Source of the DNA: Craterostigma plantagineum
Taxonomy: Eukaryota; Streptophyta; Magnoliopsida; Lamiales; Linderniaceae
Direction: 5' to 3'
NCBI GenBank assembly: GCA_027422505.1
Contig: JAPQWV010000675.1
Location: 233,001-297,000, forward strand
DNA length: 64,000 nucleotides
Shown: piece after piece, positions 10,386-20,395 of the stretch
Numbering within the stretch: position 1 is the first letter of the stretch
How the letters are laid out: each line of letters opens with the position of its first letter
Made by a program: the position numbers and the translations under genes
The notes under the pieces: model-generated
What the model saw: the letters and a program-made list of their open reading frames with translations, nothing else
What the model was told of the DNA's origin: nothing
Databases searched by the model: none

Positions 10386-12946
10386 ATGATCGAATCAATT
10401 GATGCCCAGCCACTAGAGATTGAGCCATCTGAGCAACCTCACCCCGATACGTCTGCTGCACCATCTAATGCTCAACCATAACATGTGCAATCTATGACTC
10501 AATATGAACCTCATAGGAAGAAATTGGCTAGAACAATAGCTAGAAGACTTGGTTTGGGATCTCAACCTTCTGTTAGAGAAAGTTGTAGGAGGAGTGTGAC
10601 TAGGGTCAATAAAGCTTCGGGGAATAGAGTAGATGCTGAGTCTCAGGCACAAGCTCGTGCGTTATCGGATGATGAAGATTATGAGCCATCCAATGAAGCG
10701 GAATCGAATGATATCGATTTGGGGTCGGGGCCATCAGATGAGGAATTCGTGTGTGTGCGAGATAGTTTTGAACCTGATTTGGGGCATGCATGGCCTGACC
10801 GATGCGGTGACTTAGAATCTTATTTTGATAATCTGTTTGACAATGGAGAGCTATGCATAGAACGTAGTTTCGGGAATATCATGCTGAAACCATGGATGCT
10901 TTTTATGGATAAAAAGCATTTCAAATCAATATTCAAAGACTATTGCATTCAAGAAGGATTCTCTGTCGTAGTTAGAAAAGCAGACAAAGGGAGATTTACA
11001 TGTGAGTGTGCTGCTGAGGGATGTCTGTATAGACTCCATGCCAGCGTGTTGGCTGATGGCCATACATGGGCCATTAAGTCCATTTTGGATGAGCATAAGT
11101 GCAGTAGGTTGGTTGAGTTCAATCCCATGGCTGATTACAAATGGGCAGCTGATAAAGTGTTGGAGGACATTAGGGCTAATCCCGATATTTCCATCAAGTC
11201 ACTGAACATTCTGCTGTTAGAGAGGTACCAAGTGCAGCTGAAAAAATCAACAGCATATAGCATGCAATCTTATGCGTTGACACTGATAAATGGAGGTTTT
11301 GACACGTCTTATTCGAGGCTTCCTGCATATTGTGAGGTAATCAAGCAAACCAACTCCGGCTCGGTAGCCCATTGTGCTTGGGGTGAGATGCATAATATCG
11401 CTGAAGGTATCGAACGGCCGTTAATTTTTAAGTATATCTTCATCTCATTCAAAGCAGAATTTGAGGGTCTTCTAAGGGGTTGTAGAGGCCTGATTGGGGT
11501 TGATGGAACACATTTGAAGGGGAATTATGGTGGTGTGTTGCTATCCGCCGTTGCACTTGATGGAAATAATGAGTTGTTTCCCATATCGTATGCCATCGTT
11601 GATGCTGAAAATAAAGAGAATTGGTCTCGCTTTTTCTACCACTTGAGACAGTTAATACAAGAAAGCAGTAGGAATGATTGGACCATAATATCTGATCGAC
11701 AGAAGGTTAGTGCAGTTCTATTTATCCTTTGTGTTATTTTAATAATGCACTTGTTTTTGTTTTCATAATACTTACTTTTTGTAGGGAATTTTACCTGCTC
11801 TTGAAGAAAGATGGCCAGAAGTAAGAAGAAGGTTTTGCGCTAGACATCTTTGTGCCAACTTTAAGAAATCTTTTCCTGGACCTCTTATGCACGCATTATT
11901 TTGGAGAATAGTGAATGCATATTCTGAATTTTCATTCAATAAAGCCATGGAAAGGATGCAAAAAGAGGGAGGAGCAGCGGCTAAAAAATGGTTTGATGAA
12001 TTAGGAGATAAATCACAATGGGCACGGCATGCATTTGAGCCTTCTTTGTGTCAAGATGAAAACACCTCAAACTTTGTGGAGTCGTTCAACAATCTACTAG
12101 GGGCTGACAGATGTAAACCTGTCCTAACTCATCTCGAAGGTATTACTTATTTTTTGATCAATTCTCTCTGTAGCATTCTAACATTTGCCTTCTATTTTCT
12201 GATCAATTCTCTTCGTAGGCATTCGGAGGGTGACTATGGTCAGACAATCAAAGAGGCAGCAAACTTCGAATGAGTGGGATGAGAATGGGTTGTGTCCGAA
12301 GATAACAAGGTTGGTGAAGACTATTAGTGTGGACTCAAGGTCTTGTAACGTCCTTACTGCTGGCAAAGGCGAATTTGAAATCCAAGACGGTACGTCATTT
12401 TTGCCTCTTTCGTTAAACAACAAAAGTTGTACTTGTGGCAAGTGGCAGATTAGCGGGATACCTTGTGTGCATGCTATGAGAGCTATCAATCATTTGAGGT
12501 GTTCTTATATTCCTTATGTGAGTGAATGGTTCTCGGTGAAAAAGTATAAAGAGGCATATGGGTTGAATATTCACCCGATGCCATCTGACGAGAGATGGCC
12601 ATCTTTTGACCTTCCCAATATCAACCCTCCTCAAATGAAGAGAAGCATTGGAAGGCCTAGCCGAAATAGAAGAAGAGAGCATGGTGAGCCAGCAAAGCGG
12701 AGAAGATCAACGACTGTGCAATGTAAGAAATGCAAGGCTTATGGTCATAATTCAAAGACTTGCAAAGGTGGTCTAACCGCACATGAGATGAGAAACCAAG
12801 AAGGAATTAAAGTAGACACAAGGAAAAGAACGAGAAAGAAAGCACAAAAAGCGGCAGGGTGTTCGTCGCAAACCACACAGTCCGTTGCTTCACAGTCGGC
12901 ACAGCCCGCTGCTTCGCAGCCATCATCATCAGTTCCAGCATCTTAA
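10386..12946 (+). CDS. MuDR-family MULE transposase, three coding exons, one early stop
   Basis: Cut-and-paste transposase of the MULE. Coding exons are 10386-11705, 11785-12139 and 12219-12946. Both 79 bp introns are GT-AG, and the frame holds across both junctions (phase 0, then phase 1). A probable 5' UTR intron ends TTTTTTGCAG just before ATG 10386. A TAA at 10479-10481 stops that frame after 31 codons; the next in-frame ATG (10494) gives 764 residues. From that ATG: MuDR-type N-terminal region about 120-200 (HFKSIFKDYC, CAAEGCLYRLHAS); MULE catalytic domain with D337 (GVDGTHLKG), D401 (ISDRQKG) and E503 (NFVESFN); a SWIM zinc finger CTCGKWQ...PCVHAM (12427-12478); a basic stretch; and a CCHC knuckle CKKCKAYGHNSKTC (about 12721-12765). 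The catalytic triad, zinc ligands and splice sites are all present, so re-initiation at 10494 could give an active protein. Whether it is expressed cannot be seen. Confidence 0.9.
11706..11784 (+). other. Intron 1 of the MULE transposase
   Basis: GTTAGT donor and TTTTTGTAG acceptor, 79 bp, phase 0; it lies directly after the second catalytic Asp block (SDRQK then GILPALEERWP). Confidence 0.88.
12140..12218 (+). other. Intron 2 of the MULE transposase
   Basis: GTATTA donor and CTTCGTAG acceptor, 79 bp, phase 1. It contains a short internal duplication (two copies of TTTTTGATCAATTCTCT-like sequence). Reading through it stays open for 44 codons, but the spliced frame restores the family sequence. 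Confidence 0.85.
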
Positions 12947-13349
12947 TGTTTTGCGTTTATTTTGTGATGATGAATATTTTGTAAACGATTCTGATGTTGA
13001 ATTTTTTATGTCACCTGGGCTGAAAATTCTGTTTCTGTAATGTTTGAAGAATATTTTTTAGTGCTTTAGCAATTCTAGTGAATATTTTCTGAAGGTTTCC
13101 AGCAACTGAACATTCTGCTTCAAATTTGAGCTTTGTATGTCTCAAGATTACCTAAAGAACAACAAAAGTCTAAAGATTTACAAAGCAGGAAACAATTCGC
13201 AATAAAACCTAAAATATAACAAAAGTCTTGCAGATTTACAAAGCATGAAACAGTTGGCAATAAAACCTGCTTGAACTACAAGATATCTGCTTGAAACTAT
13301 TATTTCACCAAAAAAGAAATACACTTGGAAGAACTACAACAATTTGAAA
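12947..13349. other. Space between the two convergent MULE genes
   Basis: AT-rich 3' ends of the transposase and the antisense zinc-finger gene. It contains an imperfect direct repeat: two copies of AACAAAAGTC.AAAGATTTACAAAGCA-like sequence near 13157 and 13218. No frame. Confidence 0.5.
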
Positions 13350-13754
13350 CTACTTGAAGAGGACAATTACAACAACAGCCAACATAATAAGGATAATTTT
13401 AGGCATCCAGCTCACACCAGTACCTAATTCTTTAACCAACGTTTTCACCTCTTCTACATTTTTGTTTAGATCTTCAATTTTATCTTTCATTTGATGTGCC
13501 GAATGATCCAATTCTCGTTCTCGAAACTCCACAGCTCCACCACTCCCATAGCTTATAACATGCTCAAAGCTAAGCCACATAAAGAAATTGCATGGAGAGC
13601 ATCTGAAATACGGGACATTTTTATTCTTCGCCGATTCTGAAATTTTCAAATCAACCTTGATTCCGCAATGAGGGCACTTTTGAGCTCTTAATTTCAGACC
13701 ACATTGGCGTTGGGTTGTCCAGTTTGAAGAACTCCCCTGTGAATATTCTTCCAT
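13350..13754 (-). CDS. GRF-type zinc finger protein with C-terminal membrane anchor, carried by the MULE
   Basis: 134 codons, intact, ATG at 13754. Residues about 26-62 form a GRF-like zinc finger: CPHCG, then after about 20 residues YFRCSPCNFFMWL. Residues about 80-110 (HQMKDKIEDLNKNVEEVKTL) look like a short coiled coil, and the last 20 or so residues (MPKIILIMLAVVVIVLFK) are a single hydrophobic segment ending at the C-terminus, as in tail-anchored proteins. The layout matches the small plant GRF zinc finger proteins of unknown function (At4g04775-like). It lies inside the MULE, antisense to the transposase and convergent with it, so it is either a captured host gene or a second MULE gene. 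A TACAG acceptor-like sequence just upstream of the ATG suggests a 5' UTR intron. Confidence 0.8.
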   Translation of the reverse strand: MEEYSQGSSSNWTTQRQCGLKLRAQKCPHCGIKVDLKISESAKNKNVPYFRCSPCNFFMWLSFEHVISYGSGGAVEFRERELDHSAHQMKDKIEDLNKNVEEVKTLVKELGTGVSWMPKIILIMLAVVVIVLFK

Positions 13755-14180
13755 GTTCTGTACAAAACCATAGTTCTATATCAATTGACGAAAAGTACGC
13801 ATTAACATCATGACTCGACAGGAAAATCCAATCGCATAGAGAGGAAACAACAATTCCAGATTTTAAAAACCAACAACGACAATTAAAAATGGGAGACACA
13901 AAATTCATTTCAAAAACTGATTTAATCCACAAGCACGGTTTGATATCCACCATCACAACCAACCAAATAGAAATTTCCTCACAATTTGAATGCCCAAATA
14001 AACGTTTTTCACCTAAACGTCAACTAATTTGCGCCATAACAAATAAACATATAAACAAACTGTAATTGCTCTTTGACGATGCAAACTCAAACCCTGATTC
14101 GACCAAACAGGAGGCAATCATGGTAGGTTAGGGCGTCAAACTCTTTCTCTGTTACGATCTGAAAGAGCTTGATACATTCT
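13755..14180. other. MULE 3' internal region, no gene seen
   Basis: Lies between the zinc-finger ATG and the right TIR and would hold the promoter and 5' UTR of the zinc-finger gene. The minus-strand open frame at 13962-13651 overlaps that gene in another frame and has no domain. Confidence 0.5.
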
Positions 14181-14453
14181 TGAATTTTCTTCCCTAATTC
14201 TTGATCTTCTGAAGAGCCCTAAAAATTTTAATTCAGCATAAGATCGAGTTACGAGAATTGATGGGTATTTTAGTCTTTTTTCATGGAGTCCGTTAGTCAC
14301 TAACGATTAATACACTCGAAAATCTTATTTTTGGTCGAATAGGGCACGTTGTTATGTTATATCATATCACAGGGGTACCAGTTGGAATTGAAAAGTAAGT
14401 TTGGTCACCAGCTGGAAATGTCATAAGTAGAGGGGCACCAACCGGAATTTCCC
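14181..14453 (-). repeat. MULE right terminal inverted repeat
   Basis: Reverse complement of the left arm, ending ACCGGAATTTCCC at 14453. Confidence 0.92.
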
Positions 14454-17400
14454 AAAAAAAAATATAATATAACGGGGTATGACGAAATCCTTTAGGATGC
14501 TTTGATCTAAAGTCACTTAGAATTTTACCCCGACATGCGATAGATTTAATTGCTTAATTTTGTCAGTCTAAGTCGCATTCTTGTGCCTAAAAGGTCATTA
14601 GGTTGCTCCACTAGACACAAAGTCACTTTACATATGTGAGGATTCAAGCCTTGTTCCTTTTTCCTTTAGTTGGATCTAATTCTCGAGTGAGTCACACATC
14701 AATAACTTGTCTTACCTAGTGATACTTGGTTTCACACTCACCTTGCTTTAGATCGTTAGGAAAATGATAAGGGCGCTTAGGATATTCCTCACTCGGCCTT
14801 ATATACTTTTTCCCTCATATTAGCCTTAGTCATCCACTTTGAGCCTTCTCCGATGTCCTTTTCTTCCTTTGAAACTCATTCCAAGCCTTCAACCGATTTC
14901 TATACTATTCGGATGGTTGTTCAAACGAGAAAAGGAGGGGGGAAAACAAAAGAAAAGGGGGATGATGACAAAAGAAGGCATTGCTCCACGCGCAAATATC
15001 AGACCAAAGGAACCTTCCTTTCGACTATCTTGTAGAAAGTGGCATGGTTCTTGCTGTGAACTTCTCCAACGATAATCTCGTACGCTCGTCAGAATGGCTG
15101 GAAGAGGAGCACCACGAAGTGAACTTCTCCAACGATAATCCGGTCTTATTTCGGGAAACGAGAAGAGGAGCGCAGCCTCGGGTACGAATTCTATAAGCGT
15201 GAACTTTTCCAAATAGATAATCTTTGAAACCTCATATAAGGATTAAGAGAAGAGGAGCACGGTATCGGCCCGGGAACCAACAAGAAGAACTTCGCCTACG
15301 ATAATCTCCTATAGCCTCTTGGAGAAGCGGAGCTTCAGCTTGAGCATAACATAAAAAGGGATAGTTCTTAAAAGAAAAAGAGGGAGAAAAGATTGAAAAA
15401 CAGAAAGACGCCGAAACAAAAGGGAGACGGACGTAGAAATGGAAGATGACGAAGAGACAAGCTCACTTTCTCCTAAATTCCTTCCCTTTTAAGTCATAGC
15501 CAAACTAAAACTCTTACACCCCTTTGATTCCAATCGACGGTCTCTCGCTTGGGTGAAATGATTAAAACAATGTTTCGATTACAGGTAAATTGACTTAAAA
15601 TTGCTTGTGTTGACTTGAGTGATATAAATATAAAAATCCCAAGTAAGAAATAATTGAGTGCAAGAGCGAACCTTGTGAGAGTTGTCGAAATGGACCAGTC
15701 TATGAACTTAGTACTTTAGTTTGACGACATGACTTGACGGCATTTTCTTCTTCCAAATGTTTCGTAAAATTTTAGGTGTGACGATTGATCGGAGCAAAAT
15801 AATCTGACCCCATACTATAATAAATAGTAAAAATACAAAAAAAAAAGATGACAAAAAAATAATAAATAATAAATAAACTTGAAATATATATATATATAAT
15901 TCGCACATTTTGACATGAAATGTTATGTTTCATATCCGTTAAATTGAACAAATGCGAATTTCTTTAGTGTGTCGCACATTCTAAATACAATGTTCGATTG
16001 CATTGGTACTAAATTGTTTAAATGGATAAACTTTTCATTGCTCTTACCCTCACACAATATTATAAGTACATGTTTTCGGGGACCATGTACATGTGCTTAC
16101 TGAGTAAATGTGTGTTTTGTATGCTCGTGACTTGAATTGATTTCATATGCTTGCACACTTAGTCAATTTTTGCGCATTATTTGAGCGGAAGCAAATATAA
16201 AAATCGTGCATTAGCTCCAAATATTCTTGACGTTTTTCTCTAAGCGTTTCAGATTCCTTCAAACAAAATTACGGAGCAAGACGTCGACACTACAAGGAAA
16301 GGAGCTAGTCACAGATCAAATATTTCATGCCTAAATAATTGTTGATTAACTCCATTATTTCTAACATCTTCCTTCTAAGTGGTACAGATTTTTAATTTCT
16401 GCAAGGGAATCAAGATGTTACTTCACGGAAAATACAGGTAGTTAATTGTTTATTTTAATTCTAAGGGGGGGGGGGGCTTACAATGTGATTTTAATTTAAA
16501 TAGGGGTCAATCTGAAAATTTAAGAAGTACTCACAATCGAGAAACTAGATAGAAGACTTAATTCACGATCATAAGTTTCTCGATCGTAAACAGTGTTGGA
16601 AACGATTTTAATTGGCCGCGATAATTTGCGATCGAAAAATTTGAATTGAGAAGCTTTTCGAATCAAAAGTTTCTCGAGCCCAAATAGTAATGGGCCTGAT
16701 CCATTTAATCGCAAAACGTCCAATCGCAAACCCAACATTGATTTACGGAGAGTTATTAAAAGTACAATTTTTGTCAGTCGAAAAACTTTTTCTCACGCAA
16801 CCCTAATCGAAAGAAAAATCTCTCTCGCGAAAAATTTTCACAGACAGCTTAAATTTCTCAAAAATCTTTCGATTTTCAACACCAAACTGTCTATTTGAGG
16901 TAGAAATAAGATTCTTTTGACATTTGCGTGTGATTTACCTTCATTAGCATTTTGAAGTTTTTCGCATGTTTAGACTTAGATTTTCGACTGTTCTTCAAAA
17001 CTGAGAAAAACCGTAACTATTTGATAGTGTTTGAGGCTTGATTTTGAGTTCTATCTGAGTGTAATGCCTGCACTTAAGGTAGTTTCGATATTCTCTATGA
17101 ATCTGGTAGAACGAATCATCGGAAAGTCTGAATCTTCGACTGAAATTTATATCTGGATAAAACTGGGCTTTTGAATGTTTGAAGCCATCGAAGAACTTTG
17201 TCGATCGCAAACAGTCTTAATTGAATTCCGATTTAATTGAGATATTGTTTGTATCGAATTAGTGTTTCGATCGGTAAAAATCTGATTTAGTCGCTAAGAT
17301 AGAAGATTTTGACCGAAAAATTATTTACCATCGAGAAATCTAATTAGGATTTTTGTGAGCGAAAAACTTAAGCACTGAGTAGACAATTTAGATGCAAATT

Positions 17401-18215
17401 TTATCGAGCGTAAAACTTACTATCGCAAAATAGAATTTCGATTTAATCTCAATTTGGTCGCAAATATTATGCAGCGAAAAATTAATTTCTCAACGCTTAA
17501 TTTTTCGATCGTAAAATTCGCCGCTTAGGACTTAATTGATCGAAAAATTTCTCGACAATTGACTTAGTCTTTCGTTGACTAATTTCTCGATAGAAATATA
17601 TCGCAGCGAAAAATTTTACTTACAATCGAAAATCACATACCGCTCGACAAATTTCAAATCGAAAAATTTTATTCAATCGAAGAAAATTTCTCGATAGTAA
17701 ATTTACCGGAGAAATAATTTCTCGATCGTAAATTTACACGGAATTTTTCTCAATCGTAAAATTGATCGACTACAGTTTCGATTTCAACTTCAACACTTAG
17801 AAAATTTTTCTCTAAGTCTTTTACACTGTAGCGAACATTAGCGAATAAAATTTTCTTGATCGAAAAAATACACGGAGACATTACAATTGAAATCAATGCG
17901 TAGGAAATCAATTTGAAAATCAATTTTATCGAGCGAAAAATTTCTCGGCATGAACAGTGACCTTACCCGCGATTAAACACTTAGAAAATTTTCGAACTAT
18001 TTTTCACGCGTTAAGTGTTTAATTTATAATTATGATCATGCCATTACATTTTTTCAAAATCAAGTATCTTATATGCATATCATATGATTTCAATTCAAAA
18101 TTCATCAAACATGTCATGACTTGATACAATATTATAGTTTGATGAAATTAAATGCATTTTCGACTATAATAAAAAATTATGAACTAATGAACTTTTATGT
18201 CTCTCTATTTCTTTT
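14454..18215 (+). other. Element B post-pol spacer
   Basis: About 3.7 kb of noncoding DNA between pol and ORF3 of element B. 14461-17870 is the inverted counterpart of 1-3400 in element A. It includes the degenerate 65-85 bp tandem array (about 15015-15320), a run of 12 G at 16465-16476, and a stretch at 16540-17990 with many TTTCTCGATCGTAAATTT-like words. It ends with a pyrimidine-rich tract and CAG just before the ORF3 ATG. Several open frames (15212-14889, 17210-16995) are by-products. I see no promoter that I would defend. Confidence 0.7.
15015..15320 (+). repeat. Degenerate tandem repeat of about 65-85 bp (element B copy)
   Basis: Units with GTGAACTTCTCCAACGATAA blocks followed by AGAAGAGGAGCAC blocks; reverse complement of 2570-2870 in element A. 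Confidence 0.75.
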
Positions 18216-18218
18216 CAG
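18198..18218 (+). promoter_or_regulatory. Candidate splice acceptor directly before ORF3 of element B
   Basis: Reads GTCTCTCTATTTCTTTTCAG with the ATG of ORF3 (18219) immediately after the AG. A comparable site, TTTTCTCTTGTGTTGCAG, precedes ORF3 in element C at 51166-51183. Plant acceptors have this pyrimidine-rich TGCAG/TTCAG form. The donor is unknown. Confidence 0.5.
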
Positions 18219-20390
18219 ATGGATCACTACCCTCGATACAATCACATATATGACCACAACCTGTATTTGAAGGTTCAGGATACGAATTTCCATCTCGATC
18301 TGATCACATTTCGGTGCCCGGATGAGATCATCGTATCTATCCTGCGAGGCCACCCCATCTGGCACGCATTGACTGTCACCGCCTCGGTGCCGACGGTCTA
18401 TCTCCAGCAATTCTGGGGATATATACAAGGAGCTGTAGCGAATGGGGCATTCTCCTTCACAACAAGAATCGGGACGCGGCATATTCATATGAGCAAGAGC
18501 CAGTTCGGGATGATACTGGACTTGCCACACAGTGACAACTACGACTGCTCCAGTCTGACGCAGAAATGGTCCACGACTTCATACAAATGGGATATCAGCC
18601 GCAGCTCACCAAGTTAGCTCAGGTCCAGAGCAGCGGTATCCCTCACCCCTGGAAGACATTGTTCGGATACTGAACAAGTGTCTATCACCCAAACATGCCG
18701 GCTTCGACAAGGGCAACGGAAATATACTGCGGATCTTTCACGGTCTCGCTTTCTCCAGAAACTACAATTTTGCGTAGCTAATCTGGAATGATCTGGCTGA
18801 ACAGATTCGGCTGAAGGAGAATTGAAGATCAAAGAACGTGCCCTATGCTCGATGGTTCAACGTGATCATCAGGGAGTTCATGGAGTTACATGCGGAGAAC
18901 ATCCCTCAGCTACCTCCCGGAGGAAACTATCAGCCGCCAAGGCTTTTTCCATAACCCACGGCTCACGGACTTGGACCAACCGTCGATGCCGATTCCACTC
19001 AACCTACTCAGGCTCGCCGACCCCGCAGGAGTGGAGTATCAGAGATTCTGTCGGGAACAAAATTTAACGGAGCAAATGATCAGAGGTCCCCTGCCAGATG
19101 TACATATGAGCCCTCTCCAATCGGAACACCAACCAAGCCCTGACGACGCAATGATAGATGTTGTTGCTCAGGAGCTTCAACAGGAGTCTCCTCTGGTCGA
19201 AGAGCCAATGCCCGACGTAGATGATACCTTGATAGACGTCGTGGCTACCGAGATGGCGCTCGAGGCTCTTGCACATGAATACCAAGTGGAAGTGCCCATA
19301 CATGTAGGCGTGCTCGAAGAAACCATTGAGGAGGTTCTTCAACCCGTAGCACACCCCGAGATCGAAATGGGGCAAAGTTCTCTTCCACTGGTGACGGATC
19401 AGGCATTGGAGAACGTCGATCGAGACCTTACTCCTCACACCGCCACCCCGTCGGACACAGAGTCTGACGAGGAAATTAGCCTGATAAGGAGGAACCCCAG
19501 AAGACTTAGCATTCAGTTGGAGTCGTTCTTCCCGGCCGTCACCACCGCACCAGACACTATGCTGACCACATCTACTAGTGTTGCTGGCACTTCATCGTTC
19601 AATCTTGAGCCGCAACCAACTCTCGTGGTGTCTGGTTCACAGGCGCAACCTGAGCCTGCCATAACACCCATAGAGGCGAATCCTCTGGATTCGACTTGAG
19701 GATTGAGTGGAAGTCTAATACAGTCACAACCTCAAGTGACTGTGAGCCAACCTGAAGAGTCGGTGTCTACTCAAAGGTTGATAACAGACGACATCAGTCG
19801 TCCTGGTCCATCCACGGAGGCGTCCGCATCCTTTGTGACGAACGAGTAGTTCCAGGCCGCTCTCTCTGCCGCTGTACAGTCCATGGAAGACAAAATCACG
19901 GAGAGAGTACTACAAGCAATGGAGACATCTCGAAGAGATACCGGGAAGCACATTTCTCAGAAGGCCCTTCGTCGCAAACCAATCCCACACCTCCACAACC
20001 CACACCCACCGACCCTTTAGCCACTTCCTCCATCCTTATCAACCCATACACTGTACCTATAACCGAGCTCCACGACATACTCCTCGCCCGCTTGATCGGC
20101 CCTTCCATCCGATCGCCGCAAGAAGAATCCCTTTATCGGCGATTGGTGGATCACCCTGAGCCACCAACGAACACTTGCCGAGGCCAAAGCTCCCACTCAC
20201 GGCGCAGACATGACGATCCTGACGATCAGGACCATCATGAGGGGGAGAAGAGGCCGAGGACATCCACACGTGGCCAAGGACAAGGCTCGGGCGCTACGCA
20301 GACAAGCGCTGGAGCTGCTGAAACCCAAACCCAAACACAAACCACCCACACCACGCACCGCACAGCCACTCTACACCCACCAACCTTTAC
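18219..20390 (+). pseudogene. ORF3 of Copia element B, N-terminal and middle part
   Basis: Extra gene downstream of pol. 18219-18617 is open for 132 codons and contains TNFHLDLITFRCPDEIIVSIL and, about 20 residues later, ASVPTVYLQQFWG, both aligning by eye with element C (NNFQLELSTFKCQ, VQVPIVYLQKFWG). A frameshift follows; another frame keeps the IPHPW and ILRIFHG-like blocks. 18890-19699 is open for 269 codons and is acidic, Pro/Glu/Thr/Ser-rich and probably disordered. The rest to 20390 is broken by stops. A solo LTR interrupts the gene at 20395. Its position matches the env-like or third frame of Sirevirus-type elements, but I see no signal peptide or membrane segment, so I do not call it an envelope. 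Function unknown. Confidence 0.75.
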
Positions 20391-20395
20391 CCTAC

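Larger units (their letters stand above)
9684..14453. mobile_element. Mutator-like element (MULE) with 273 bp TIRs, nested in element B
   Basis: Complete class II element of 4770 bp. Its ends are long inverted repeats starting GGGAAATTCCGGTTGGTGCC, nearly identical over about 273 bp. It contains a transposase gene on the plus strand and a small zinc-finger gene on the minus strand. It sits in the A-rich post-pol spacer of element B. Mutator elements usually make 9-11 bp target duplications; here the flanks are A-rich on both sides (AAAAAATAA on the left, AAAAAAAAA on the right, 8 of 9 matching), so the duplication is plausible but the homopolymer hides it. Confidence 0.92.
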
